The notes beneath the pieces were generated by a model. The model did not search any database. It was not told the origin of the DNA and saw only the letters and a list, made by a program, of their open reading frames with translations. The translations under genes were made by a program, and so were the position numbers. From an uncultured Eubacterium sp. (GTDB taxonomy: Bacteria > Bacillota > Clostridia > Lachnospirales > Lachnospiraceae), in assembly GCA_910583555.1 (NCBI GenBank), contig CAJTXO010000027.1, positions 1 to 39,702 of the forward strand: a stretch of 39,702 nucleotides of DNA. Direction: 5' to 3'. This document shows positions 9,344 through 18,593 of this stretch, in pieces (position 1 is the stretch's first letter; every line of letters begins with the position of its first letter).

Positions 9344-11159
9344 CGTTTTCACCCCCTTCTTCTGCTCCTTCGTTGTAATAATGACTCTGCACCTCGTATA
9401 ATTTCGCGTATTCGCCGCCCCGCTCCATCAGTTCCTCATGCGTCCCGTCTTCCACAACCGTCCCTTCCTTCAGAAAAAAGATCCGGTTCGAAAACTGCGT
9501 ACTCGCCAGACGGTGCGAAATAAATACTGCCGTCCTCCCCCCGCAGAACTCCTCATATTTTTCATATATTTCCTTCTCGGCAAGCGGATCGAGCGCCGCG
9601 GTCGGTTCGTCCAGCAAAAGTACCGGCGCTTCTTTGTACAATGCCCTCGCCAGCAAAAGCTTCTGCCGCTGTCCCCCGGACAGTAAGATCCCGTCATCCG
9701 TCAGATGTTTCGTCATATAGGAATCCAGCGTAATGTTCCTGCGCTCCATCTCTTCCCATAAACCTGCCTTTTTCAAAACCTCATTTACGCGCTCCCTGTC
9801 AATCTGCGTCTTTGGCAAAAGAGCGACATTTTCATCCAGCATACAAGGCAGAATGAGGATATCCTGAAATACTGCTGAATAAAGCGCGTACACGTCCCGC
9901 CTGCCCAGACGGTTCATATCGACTCCGTTGATCCGTATGTGCCCTGACGTCGGTTGATAAAAACCAATCATCAGTTTGATCAGCGTCGTTTTCCCAGCCC
10001 CATTCAATCCGACTAGCGCGATGTGTTCCCCTTTTTTGATGGTAAAACTCAGATCGCGGATCGTCGGGACAGGACTTTCCGCATAAAAAAACGTCACATG
10101 GTCAAATACGATCTCCACACCGTCCGAGCAGTCTGGCATTTCCACCTCACCACTCCGCAGTTCTTCTGACGGAATCTCCAGATATTCCCGCAGGTCCTTG
10201 ATTCCCACATTTGCCGTCCTCAGGCCGCTGAGCTGTCTTACCATCTGCTGGATCCAGCCGGAAAAACTGACAACCGCACCAAAATAGAACACGAAATCCC
10301 CGGCGCCGATCTCTCCCTGCAGCGTCCTCGCGATCAGATAGACATACGCCAGGCTGTCCCGTAAAAACCCGAGCACGCAGTTCATAATGTGGGTATAAAA
10401 CTCCTGCTTGCTCCGTTCCCTACGTATCTTATTTCCCTCTCCCTGCCATTTTGCCATCAGTCCTTTCAGCCACTCCTGCATATGATAAACACGAATGTCT
10501 TTTCCCGCCCAGGCGCCACAGTTGATAGAGTAATACAGTTTTTTCTGTATCTTCGCAAACAAATCCTTCGTCCGCTCATAGCAGGCCGTCTCCCTTTTCT
10601 GAAACCAGTATGTCACCGCAGACGAAAATAGCAGAAGGAAAATGACTCCGATGTGCAGCGACGACAAAATTCCCGTGTACAGGAAAAAGCAGCAGATGCT
10701 GGTGACAAGTTCCGGCACGATCTGGTAAACCCGCGAGGTCGCCCCCCAGTCCCCCTGATTCGTCACATTTACCGCCCGCTGGTACTTTTCCAGCGATTTC
10801 CCATTTTCTGCCTCCGAATAATCGCAGTCGATCGAAGTCAGGAATATTTTCTGCAAAAATACATTCCGCATGTCATTGTACAAAAAATATTTTGCGCTGG
10901 TGACATACCCGTTCCCCGCCTGCAATAGGAGAAACCCTCCCACCACCAGACCGAGCGTTTTCGCGATCTGCTGCAGATCTGCTTTCTGTACAAAAAGATC
11001 CACCGCCGCCTTTGGCAGGTAAATCTGGAACAGCGGAAGAAAAATACCCGTGACGATCGAGATCAGGGAAAAGATCAGAATCCTTCGGTCATAATCCCAG
11101 CTTTCCTTCGCCAAATATATTATATTTTCATACAAATGATAATCCCGCCTTTTCTTCAT
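9327..11159 (-). CDS. ABC exporter half-transporter (membrane + ATPase), first subunit
   Basis: This 610-residue half-transporter has a membrane domain (about 20-310, beginning with hydrophobic ILIFSLISIVTGIFLPLFQI) and an ATPase with Walker A GLNGAGKTT, signature LSGGQRQKLLLARAL, Walker B VLLLDEPTAALDP and H-loop FISHRLAS. All catalytic motifs are present, so in a heterodimer with the next gene both ATP sites look competent. GGAGG lies 6 nt before the ATG. It is the first gene after the LytTR-type promoter at 11235-11302 and its 3' end overlaps the partner gene. The pair resembles exporters of peptides or lipids placed next to LytTR two-component systems, but no substrate or precursor-peptide gene is visible nearby. 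Confidence 0.9.
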   Translation of the reverse strand: MKKRRDYHLYENIIYLAKESWDYDRRILIFSLISIVTGIFLPLFQIYLPKAAVDLFVQKADLQQIAKTLGLVVGGFLLLQAGNGYVTSAKYFLYNDMRNVFLQKIFLTSIDCDYSEAENGKSLEKYQRAVNVTNQGDWGATSRVYQIVPELVTSICCFFLYTGILSSLHIGVIFLLLFSSAVTYWFQKRETACYERTKDLFAKIQKKLYYSINCGAWAGKDIRVYHMQEWLKGLMAKWQGEGNKIRRERSKQEFYTHIMNCVLGFLRDSLAYVYLIARTLQGEIGAGDFVFYFGAVVSFSGWIQQMVRQLSGLRTANVGIKDLREYLEIPSEELRSGEVEMPDCSDGVEIVFDHVTFFYAESPVPTIRDLSFTIKKGEHIALVGLNGAGKTTLIKLMIGFYQPTSGHIRINGVDMNRLGRRDVYALYSAVFQDILILPCMLDENVALLPKTQIDRERVNEVLKKAGLWEEMERRNITLDSYMTKHLTDDGILLSGGQRQKLLLARALYKEAPVLLLDEPTAALDPLAEKEIYEKYEEFCGGRTAVFISHRLASTQFSNRIFFLKEGTVVEDGTHEELMERGGEYAKLYEVQSHYYNEGAEEGGENDACYE

Positions 11160-11234
11160 GACGATCCTCCTTCACATTCCCCACTCAGGCCAGGCTGAAC
11201 CTCTTCCTCTTCTTTTCGGCCCTGTCGCAGTTAC

Positions 11235-11302
11235 AGTATAGCATACATGATACCCAAAAAAAAGAAAACAACACAAACGGCACTTCCCACTGCACGAATG
11301 GT
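11235..11302 (-). promoter_or_regulatory. LytTR-type operator and promoter of the ABC exporter operon, copy 2
   Basis: On minus, ACCATTCGTG (11293-11302) and GCCGTTTGTG (11272-11281) are 21-bp-phased direct repeats. They lie upstream of a T-rich, poor -35 and a TATACT -10 box (11235-11240). Sequence and spacing match copy 1 at 3065-3132. The layout fits activation by the LytTR response regulator encoded at 2072-2791. The rest of 11160-11416 holds the leader and the upstream region of the beta-galactosidase gene. Confidence 0.62.
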
Positions 11303-11416
11303 TCTTCCTTTTTCGATTCCCGCGGCGATTACCAGTTGCCACTCCCCTGTTCCCATGTTAAAATAAACAATAACAACACGTCCATTTATCCCATACAGAG
11401 AGAAAAGGAGAATCCC

Positions 11417-14400
11417 ATGATCATACCCCGATACTATGAAGACCTACATATGTTACATGAAAACACGATGCCTGAACGGGCCTACTACATCCCGGCTTCC
11501 AAGGCGATGGAGACCCTCGTGCACCACCGCGGGGACTCCGACCGCTTCCAGCTCTTAAACGGCGACTGGCGCTTTCGGTACTACGACAGCATTTACGACC
11601 TGACAGAACCATTTTACGAGGAAATGTTTGACGATTCAGATTTTGATACCATCCCCGTTCCGTCTGTCTGGCAGAACCACGGCTATGATTCCCACCAGTA
11701 CACAAATGTCAATTACCCGTTTCCGTTTGATCCGCCGTACGTCCCGCAGGACAACCCGTGCGGCGCGTACCGCACATGCTTTTCCTATAAAAAAAGTAAA
11801 GCGGCTCCCCATGCTTTCCTGAATTTTGAGGGCGTGGACTCGTGTTTTTACGTGTGGCTGAACGGCCATTATATCGGCTACAGCCAGGTGTCCCATTCCA
11901 CGAGTGAATTTGACGTGACTTCTTATCTGAAAAACGGTCTAAACCAGTTAGCCGTCCTCGTTCTCAAATGGTGCGACGGAAGTTACTTAGAAGATCAGGA
12001 TAAGTTCCGCATGAGCGGTATTTTCCGCGATGTGTATTTACTGACACGCCCGGCCGAAGGCGTCTACGATTATTTCGTCACCACCAAACTCCCGTCCGAA
12101 AAGACGAACGGGAATGCTTTTGTTTCGGTACGACTCCGCTATTTTCATAACCGCATTCCCACCTTGCTAAAGCTGCTTGACCAGGAAGGGATGTGCGTGG
12201 GGGAAACATCCATCTCTGCTTCGGCCACTCCGGCCCACGGGCCATGCGCGGACCAAGACGGGGACTTCGAAGAGGCCTGTGCCCGCCTTTCGATCCCGGA
12301 TCCCCGCCTTTGGAACCCGGAACAACCCTATCTATATACGTTACTCATTCAGACCGAGACAGAAACGATCACCGACCGCGTCGGGCTTCGCGAGATCAAG
12401 ATTGAACACAATGTCGTTACCGTAAACGGAACCGCTGTCAAATTCCGGGGAGTGAACCGGCACGACTCCGATCCCGTAACTGGTTTTACGATCAGTCAGG
12501 AGCAGATGACAACCGATCTGGTTCTGATGAAACAGCACAATGTAAACGCGATCCGCACGAGCCACTACCCAAACGCGCCCCTCTTCTATCAGCTCTGCGA
12601 CGAATACGGCTTTTTCGTCATTGATGAAGCCGACATCGAGGCGCACGGCGCCTGCGCCCTCTATTTGAAAGAGGACGCCTGGGACAACCGGTGCAGACGG
12701 TGGAGCGAGCCGGTCGCCGACAATCCCGCCTTTGCCGGATCCATCATCGACCGCGTGAAACGGTGTGTCCATCGGGACAAAAACCGCCCGTGCGTCGTCA
12801 TTTGGTCGATGGGAAACGAGAGCGCGTTCGGCGCCGCGTTCGAGCAGGCGCTCCATTTTACAAAATCCTTTGATCCGGGCCGGCTGACCCATTATGAAAG
12901 CGCCTTATACCGGAATGAAAAACGGAAATGTGATTTTTCAGATCTGGATCTGTACAGCCGGATGTACCCCTCTCTGGAAGAAATCAAAGAATATTTGGAA
13001 GGCGAGCCGGACAAACCAATGATCTTGTGTGAGTACTGCCACTCGATGGGAAACGGGCCGGGAGATTTTGAGGACTATTACCATCTGTTCCACCAGTCCG
13101 ACATCCTCTGCGGCGGATTTGTCTGGGAATGGTGCGACCACGGTATATACAAGGGAAAAACGGAGGCCGGAACCGAGATGTATCTCTACGGCGGCGACCA
13201 CGGGGAAACCGTACACGACGGCAATTTCTGCATGGACGGACTCGTCTACCCTGACCGCACGCCACACACGGGGCTGCTGGAATACAAAAATGTGCACCGC
13301 CCTGTCCGGGCTGTCTGTTTTGACCGGGAACATGATAGATTGGTACTGGAAAACACATGGGATTTTACAGATGTTCAGGAATGTGTTTCTATTACGTATG
13401 AAATAAACTGCGACGGCACAGTCCTCGAATCGGGACCTCTCGACTGTCCCTCCATCGCGCCGCACGAAACGGGCTGCATACCGTTTTCTCCGGCGGCTTC
13501 CGCACCGGGGATCACCTATTTAAAATTGTACTATCGTCAGAAGAAAAATACAGCATGTGTCCCGGCTGATCTTCTGATGGGATTCGACGAACTGCTGCTT
13601 TCCGGCGAGGACGATAGAAACCAGATCTGCCAAAGTATAATGACACATAACGCCGCGGAGAACCTCCCGCCGATCCTGCTGTCAGAAGATGATACTTCTC
13701 TCACCTTAAAAGGCAGCCGCTTCCGCTATGTGTTCGACAAGCGGACGGGAATGCCGCGGCAGATGAGCGCCGACGGCCACGAGCTGCTTACGCGGCCGAT
13801 GCAGTTCAACGTCTGGCGCGCCCCGACCGATAATGATAAAGCGGTCAGCGCCGAATGGACGCGCGCGCACTATGATCTGGCGGCAGAACGCGCTTATGTC
13901 ATTTCGAGCGAACACGATGGTCCTGCCGTCAAAATCCACGTCACGGCCTCCCTCTGCGCTCCCTCTACGCAAAAACTCATGGACATGGAAACGCTATGGA
14001 CCGTTCAGGCGGATGGGACAATGGACATTTCCGTAACCGTAAAACGAGGCAGGGAATTTCCAGAACTGCCGCGGTTCGGACTGCGGCTTTTCCTTCCACG
14101 CGAACTGGATACCGTAACCTATTATGGCATCGGCCCCGGTGAAAGTTACATCGACAAACACCGCGCGGGAAGCCACGGAACGTATACCAGTGCCATATCG
14201 GATCTGCACGAGGACTATATCCGGCCGCAGGAAAATGGCAGCCATTATGACTGCAGCTATGTCATTTTGGAATCCGGCACGCGCGGACTGGCCGCCGCCG
14301 GCAAAGACGCCTTCTGTTTTAACGCTTCGATCTATACGCAGGAAGAACTTGCCGCGAAAAAGCACAATTACGAGTTAGAGCCATGTGGAGACAGCGTCCT

Positions 14401-14524
14401 CTGTCTGGACCGCGCCCAGAACGGCATCGGCTCCAACAGCTGCGGCCCACGGCTGATCGAGAAATACCGATTTGATGAGACGGATTTTCGTTTTGATCTC
14501 CGGCTGATCCCCTTTGCCAAGTGA
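11417..14524 (+). CDS. Beta-galactosidase, glycoside hydrolase family 2
   Basis: About 1035 residues, the usual LacZ length, with the five-domain order: GH2 sugar-binding domain (about 35-215), Ig-like domain (220-330), TIM barrel (about 335-620), a linking beta domain and the beta-galactosidase small-chain domain (about 750-1030). Family blocks include FRGVNRHDSDP, the acid/base glutamate in WSMGNES (near 467) and the nucleophile glutamate in ILCEYCHSMGNGPG (near 539). The frame is open upstream to 11336, but an AAGGAG site 6 nt before the ATG at 11417 fixes the start. No signal peptide is present, so it is cytoplasmic and would hydrolyse imported beta-galactosides. It ends 3 nt from the convergent prfH end. 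Confidence 0.95.
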   Translation: MIIPRYYEDLHMLHENTMPERAYYIPASKAMETLVHHRGDSDRFQLLNGDWRFRYYDSIYDLTEPFYEEMFDDSDFDTIPVPSVWQNHGYDSHQYTNVNYPFPFDPPYVPQDNPCGAYRTCFSYKKSKAAPHAFLNFEGVDSCFYVWLNGHYIGYSQVSHSTSEFDVTSYLKNGLNQLAVLVLKWCDGSYLEDQDKFRMSGIFRDVYLLTRPAEGVYDYFVTTKLPSEKTNGNAFVSVRLRYFHNRIPTLLKLLDQEGMCVGETSISASATPAHGPCADQDGDFEEACARLSIPDPRLWNPEQPYLYTLLIQTETETITDRVGLREIKIEHNVVTVNGTAVKFRGVNRHDSDPVTGFTISQEQMTTDLVLMKQHNVNAIRTSHYPNAPLFYQLCDEYGFFVIDEADIEAHGACALYLKEDAWDNRCRRWSEPVADNPAFAGSIIDRVKRCVHRDKNRPCVVIWSMGNESAFGAAFEQALHFTKSFDPGRLTHYESALYRNEKRKCDFSDLDLYSRMYPSLEEIKEYLEGEPDKPMILCEYCHSMGNGPGDFEDYYHLFHQSDILCGGFVWEWCDHGIYKGKTEAGTEMYLYGGDHGETVHDGNFCMDGLVYPDRTPHTGLLEYKNVHRPVRAVCFDREHDRLVLENTWDFTDVQECVSITYEINCDGTVLESGPLDCPSIAPHETGCIPFSPAASAPGITYLKLYYRQKKNTACVPADLLMGFDELLLSGEDDRNQICQSIMTHNAAENLPPILLSEDDTSLTLKGSRFRYVFDKRTGMPRQMSADGHELLTRPMQFNVWRAPTDNDKAVSAEWTRAHYDLAAERAYVISSEHDGPAVKIHVTASLCAPSTQKLMDMETLWTVQADGTMDISVTVKRGREFPELPRFGLRLFLPRELDTVTYYGIGPGESYIDKHRAGSHGTYTSAISDLHEDYIRPQENGSHYDCSYVILESGTRGLAAAGKDAFCFNASIYTQEELAAKKHNYELEPCGDSVLCLDRAQNGIGSNSCGPRLIEKYRFDETDFRFDLRLIPFAK

Positions 14525-14527
14525 GTA

Positions 14528-15115
14528 CTATTTCCTCACAAATCTGCGGCCCTCATAGACGCGAACCGGATTCCCCCGTTCAATTTTTGTATGCTCCCGC
14601 CAGGCGTCCTTTTTTTGCTGCTGCTTGGCCGCAGACATTTGAGAGGCAAGGATCGCGTTCAGTTTGGAAAGCGCATCTTTTTTGTTCCTATACTGGCTGC
14701 GCCCGGACGTAGACGTAACGGTAATCCCCGTCGGAATATGAATCAGGCGCACGCCGGTTTCTACCTTATTTACATTCTGGCCGCCCTTCCCGTGGCTGTG
14801 GAACGACTCAAACTTGATTTCCTGATCGGTACAGATGCGTTCCACTTCCGGGATCACACTGATGTCGATAAACCAATTCTTCCGTTTGTGATTTGGCCGG
14901 AACGGACTCTGGCAGATCCACTGGACACTCCCTTCTAGTTCCGACAGATCGCATTCGGTAGAACAAAGGATCGATGTATAGCAGCCTCTGTCTTTGGCGG
15001 GATGATCGGATAACCGCTCCAGATCTGGATATTCTTTTTTTAACGCTTCAAAAAGAAGCGCCACTCCCAACTCGCACTCTGCCGGCCCCTGGCCGGAACT
15101 GATCTGTAAGATCAT
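14528..15115 (-). CDS. prfH: Peptide chain release factor H (RF-H)
   Basis: A 195-residue truncated class-I release factor homologue. It keeps the catalytic GGQ (residues 111-113 in GKGGQNVNKVETGVR) and a basic C-terminus (HTKIERGNPVRVYEGRRF) but lacks the stop-codon-reading domain of RF1/RF2. It begins MILQISSGQGPAEC, typical of PrfH. A GTG at 15124 overlaps the rtcB stop, but AGAGAGG 8 nt before the ATG at 15115 supports the later start. PrfH genes are habitually paired with an rtcB paralogue. The published model is that PrfH releases peptide from ribosomes whose 16S decoding centre has been cut, so that RtcB can reseal the rRNA. The direct coupling to rtcB here fits that model. Confidence 0.93.
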   Translation of the reverse strand: MILQISSGQGPAECELGVALLFEALKKEYPDLERLSDHPAKDRGCYTSILCSTECDLSELEGSVQWICQSPFRPNHKRKNWFIDISVIPEVERICTDQEIKFESFHSHGKGGQNVNKVETGVRLIHIPTGITVTSTSGRSQYRNKKDALSKLNAILASQMSAAKQQQKKDAWREHTKIERGNPVRVYEGRRFVRK

Positions 15116-15120
15116 AACAG

Positions 15121-16257
15121 TCACCTCTCTTGTGCGCCCGCCTTGAAATTATAAACCGGCCGGATCGTTTTGGAAATAGAGACCGTATCACCGATCACCG
15201 CCGCGATCTCTTCGAGGCCGCGGTAGGCAAATGGCGCCTCGTCGAGCGTTTCTTTATTGATCGATGGGGAATAGATGCCTTTCATCGCTTTTTTGAATTC
15301 TGCCAGTGTGTGGCTCGATTTCACATCTTCTCTCTTTAAGATCCGTCCCGCGCCATGTGGGGCGGACTGGTTCCAGTCCTCGTTTCCGCGGCCGGTTCCG
15401 AGCAGTATCCCGTCCCGCATATTGACCGGGATGATTACCATTTCCCCTTCTTTTGCAGATATCGCTCCCTTTCGGAGTATCGGCTGTTCGGACGAGGCAT
15501 CGACATAGTTATGGATACAGGAGTACATATCTTTGTACTTCCACTTCATTCCCTTTGCCAGTTCTTCGAGCATGATCTGACGGTTCAGGGCAGCGTATTC
15601 CTGTACGATCTCCAGATCGTGAAGGTAATCTTCTTTTAGGGATCCCTCGAGCCAGGTCAGTTCATAGGGGACATCGATCTGTTTGTCTTTGAGCTGCTTT
15701 TGCCCCTCTGACAAATAGTATTCGGTCACTTCTTTTCCTAAATGCCGGCTTCCTGAATGAACGACAGCGTACATATGATTTTCGTCATCTTTGTCAATTT
15801 CTATAAAATGATTTCCGCCGCCGAGTGTGCCGAGGCTGTGCAGCGCTTTGTCCTTGCGGATCCTTCCCGCACATGCTAACCGGGAAAAGTCGAAGGAATC
15901 CGCAAAACGGTGGACACTGCTCCTGATGTGAAAACCGGATGGCACACGTTCGCGGATTACCGTGTCCAGTTTTTGAAATTCCACCCGTTTACCGTTCATT
16001 TCGGCCAATGTCATGCCGCAGCCGATATCAATGCCGACGATATTCGGCATGACGCGCTCCCCGACCGTCATCGTCAGACCGATCGTGCCGACTTTTCCAG
16101 GGTGGACGTCTGGCATGACGCGAATTTTGCAGCCCTGGGAAACAGGGTTGTCGCAGAGCATCTGGAGCTGGGCGGCGGCGTAATCGTCCAGTTCGTTTTC
16201 AGGGTTGGCGCATGTGAATATTTTCGCGCTTGTGTAGGTTCCGTTTATTGTTTTCAT
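15121..16257 (-). CDS. rtcB: RNA-splicing ligase RtcB, PrfH-associated type
   Basis: A 378-residue RtcB ligase, which joins 3'-phosphate or 2',3'-cyclic-phosphate ends to 5'-OH ends using GTP and Mn2+. Metal and guanylate residues are present: VGIDIGCGM (Cys80), GTLGGGNHFIE, HSGSRHLGKE and SAPHGAGRI. It is shorter than archaeal or E. coli RtcB, like other PrfH-linked copies. Its stop overlaps a possible prfH start and the two are surely cotranscribed. A GCAGGTGAT ribosome binding site precedes the ATG. It differs clearly in sequence from the second RtcB of this window (28220-29452), so the two probably serve different substrates. Confidence 0.94.
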   Translation of the reverse strand: MKTINGTYTSAKIFTCANPENELDDYAAAQLQMLCDNPVSQGCKIRVMPDVHPGKVGTIGLTMTVGERVMPNIVGIDIGCGMTLAEMNGKRVEFQKLDTVIRERVPSGFHIRSSVHRFADSFDFSRLACAGRIRKDKALHSLGTLGGGNHFIEIDKDDENHMYAVVHSGSRHLGKEVTEYYLSEGQKQLKDKQIDVPYELTWLEGSLKEDYLHDLEIVQEYAALNRQIMLEELAKGMKWKYKDMYSCIHNYVDASSEQPILRKGAISAKEGEMVIIPVNMRDGILLGTGRGNEDWNQSAPHGAGRILKREDVKSSHTLAEFKKAMKGIYSPSINKETLDEAPFAYRGLEEIAAVIGDTVSISKTIRPVYNFKAGAQER

Positions 16258-16324
16258 AGTATCACCTGCATTTTACTTTTTACGTTTTTATGTTTTTGCT
16301 TTTTTGTGTTTTCTTACTTCGTCT

Positions 16325-16984
16325 TTATTTTGTGAATTCTAGAAGATCCAGTAGGTTGCTGACTGAAACAACACCGTTTGGCACCGCTCTTTTACTCCGG
16401 TTGATCCACACAGCTTGTATGCCGCATGACTGAGCACCGCTTACATCACTGCTTAGTGAGTCCCCGATATGTATGACTTGTTTTGGGGATAGACCGGCGA
16501 TTTTTAACGCGAACTCGAATATTTCCTTTCGCGGTTTGTATGCTTTTGCATCTTCGCTCGTTATGATACCAGTCGGTGTTAGTCCGTGATGCTGGACGGC
16601 TTGTAAAATATCGTCTCGATCAATATTGGATACGATATAGATGGGGAGCGGGCATGTCTCGAAAAACTGTTTTGATTCTTCGAAGATCGGGGGGTGGGTC
16701 CAGTGGGCGAACATCCGATCACTTAATGTTTCCGCATCCGCCGGGGATTGGAATTTTTCGAGCGTGCGGAGGAGAGACTCGGTTTCGAGGTCTCTTTGGG
16801 GTTGGAAATGGTCTCCATAGGAGGACTGGAACAGGGTTTGAAATTCATTCCACCAGAATGTTCCGATGTCGGAGCGGGTTTGGGCGGTTCCGGTGTTGTA
16901 GATTTGTTCTGTTATGTCGGCTATGACGGCTCCGTCTTCATGGACGACGGTTCCGTAAAAATCAATGAATATGGCTTTGGGCAT
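16325..16984 (-). CDS. HAD-superfamily hydrolase
   Basis: This 219-residue HAD protein has motif I IFIDFYGTVV, motif II IYIVSNID, the motif III lysine in AYKPRKEIFEFAL and motif IV VIHIGDSLSSDVSGAQ. The second aspartate of the usual DxD motif is Tyr (DFYGT), as in haloacid-dehalogenase-type members, so the general acid of typical phosphatases is absent. The helical cap (about 20-105) is of the C1 kind. An AAAGGAG site precedes the ATG at 16984 and lies inside the end of the reverse transcriptase gene. It lies 67 nt upstream of rtcB across an A-rich stretch on the coding strand, so it may be cotranscribed with rtcB-prfH. Its substrate cannot be told. Confidence 0.87.
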   Translation of the reverse strand: MPKAIFIDFYGTVVHEDGAVIADITEQIYNTGTAQTRSDIGTFWWNEFQTLFQSSYGDHFQPQRDLETESLLRTLEKFQSPADAETLSDRMFAHWTHPPIFEESKQFFETCPLPIYIVSNIDRDDILQAVQHHGLTPTGIITSEDAKAYKPRKEIFEFALKIAGLSPKQVIHIGDSLSSDVSGAQSCGIQAVWINRSKRAVPNGVVSVSNLLDLLEFTK

Positions 16985-18591
16985 GGGGGAACTCCTTTCT
17001 TAGTTTCATTTTCAGCAGTACTCACTTTGTTATATGTACTCTTATAAAACAAAAAACCATTCTTGAAAAGTTTTTGATAAAAATTTCTGCTTTTTTGAAT
17101 ATTTAACCTTTTATAAAATTCCTCTTGTTTTTTACTATATTTCACTGCTAAGCTATATAACAAAATCCATGATTTTGCTTCTTTCCAACATTTTTCAACC
17201 CAGAAGTCGTTTATAAATTCTTCCCATTCATAAATCAAAATAATTTTAGCTAATTCATTAGTTTGTGATAATAAAATGAAGAAAACTTCTCTCGTCATTG
17301 GATAATCTACATATTTCATGAGATATACCAGCCAAACAACCTCTAAATCATGTTTCTTCTTTATTTGTGCTTCAAGCTCTTTAAAAATAATCTGATATAT
17401 AGTATCATTCATCTCTATATTTTCATTTTTATATTCCTCTATAATAATCCGACAAACCATTCCCAATGCCTTTTCATCATTCGTTAACAGATTCAACAGG
17501 TATGCCAAATATAATTTTTTGTCACTTATCGAATATTCGTCCTTGTGTCTTCTTAATAAATATCTGATGGCTCCTTTATCGCCATCCTTTTCCATTTTCA
17601 AAAATCGGTTAAATAACTCAATTGTTTTCTCCGAATCAATAGTACTATCATTTGATATCTGCTTTACGGCAAATTCAAAGTTATTAAAAATATAAAATGG
17701 ATATTCTTCATAATGTGTTTTTTCAGAATTACATCTAAAATAATACTTTTCAAACACAGTATTAACCTTACTTTTCACTGTATCAATATCCTCATTATTC
17801 CTAACAATAATTTCATAATCATCTGCATAACGTGTAAACTCTATTTTTTCCTTTAGTAAATCTGCATCCAAATTAGCCAATACTGCCTCAGACAAAATAC
17901 GCGAAACATAAGGTCCAATTAAAAGCCCATTCGTTCTTTTTCCATTAAGCCCTCTAACAACCTCATCTAATTTGGCATATAAACGATATACTTCATTCTT
18001 ATTATTATTTTGATAAGCATTCTTTGCGTTCTCTACTCCTATCTTTATCGCAGTTAAAGAATGCGTATAAATACTCCCATAAAAGTCCGAAATATCAAGA
18101 TATAATATTCCATTAGCACCTTGAGCATATTCAATTTTTTTATACATGTTATTTAAAAAAGTTAGTCTATTTTTTTCATAAACTCGACTAACATCCCCAT
18201 CATTTCTTATACGTAAATCCAAATCTGAAGTTCCATAAAAAGCATCATCGACAATTATATTTTCATTTTCATCTATTATTCTAGAAAATGAATGTGTATC
18301 ATACCGAGATAACTGTATTATATCATCTAATATGCTTTCATTTTGCCTAAAAAATTCAATTAATGCGGTATATGCCGATATTTCAGGAATACTAATTACG
18401 CGGCGATCACCACTATTATTAAATCTGCTCATATTAAACTGATATGGTTCTATATTCTCTTTATTGCTTCCTCCAGCTAAAAAAATATCAAACCCTTCAG
18501 AATCTACATTAAAATTTTCTGGTAAATATTCTGAAAAGATCGCTCGTCTCTTTAATTCCTCTAACAATTTACTCGAACATCGCGACATCAT
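16921..18591 (-). CDS. Reverse transcriptase with C-terminal helical domain (DRT/Abi-like)
   Basis: The 556-residue protein has reverse-transcriptase motif A LYLDISDFYGSIY (Asp166/169), a motif-4-like block NGLLIGPYVSRILSEAVLANLD (about 221-242) and the catalytic YADD (255-258). The N-terminal 150 residues resemble no priming domain I know. From about 320 to 540 the sequence is rich in amphipathic helices, like the helical-repeat C-termini of Abi-type and defence-associated RTs. It is not a group II intron RT: no maturase or HNH region is present. Only 2 nt separate it from the NUDIX gene, and GGGGAG overlaps that gene's end. It is AT-rich like the two genes before it. The last 22 codons overlap the HAD gene and read like flanking DNA, so its C-terminus may be altered. 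Confidence 0.85.
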   Translation of the reverse strand: MMSRCSSKLLEELKRRAIFSEYLPENFNVDSEGFDIFLAGGSNKENIEPYQFNMSRFNNSGDRRVISIPEISAYTALIEFFRQNESILDDIIQLSRYDTHSFSRIIDENENIIVDDAFYGTSDLDLRIRNDGDVSRVYEKNRLTFLNNMYKKIEYAQGANGILYLDISDFYGSIYTHSLTAIKIGVENAKNAYQNNNKNEVYRLYAKLDEVVRGLNGKRTNGLLIGPYVSRILSEAVLANLDADLLKEKIEFTRYADDYEIIVRNNEDIDTVKSKVNTVFEKYYFRCNSEKTHYEEYPFYIFNNFEFAVKQISNDSTIDSEKTIELFNRFLKMEKDGDKGAIRYLLRRHKDEYSISDKKLYLAYLLNLLTNDEKALGMVCRIIIEEYKNENIEMNDTIYQIIFKELEAQIKKKHDLEVVWLVYLMKYVDYPMTREVFFILLSQTNELAKIILIYEWEEFINDFWVEKCWKEAKSWILLYSLAVKYSKKQEEFYKRLNIQKSRNFYQKLFKNGFLFYKSTYNKVSTAENETKKGVPPCPKPYSLIFTEPSSMKTEPS

Positions 18592-18593
18592 AA

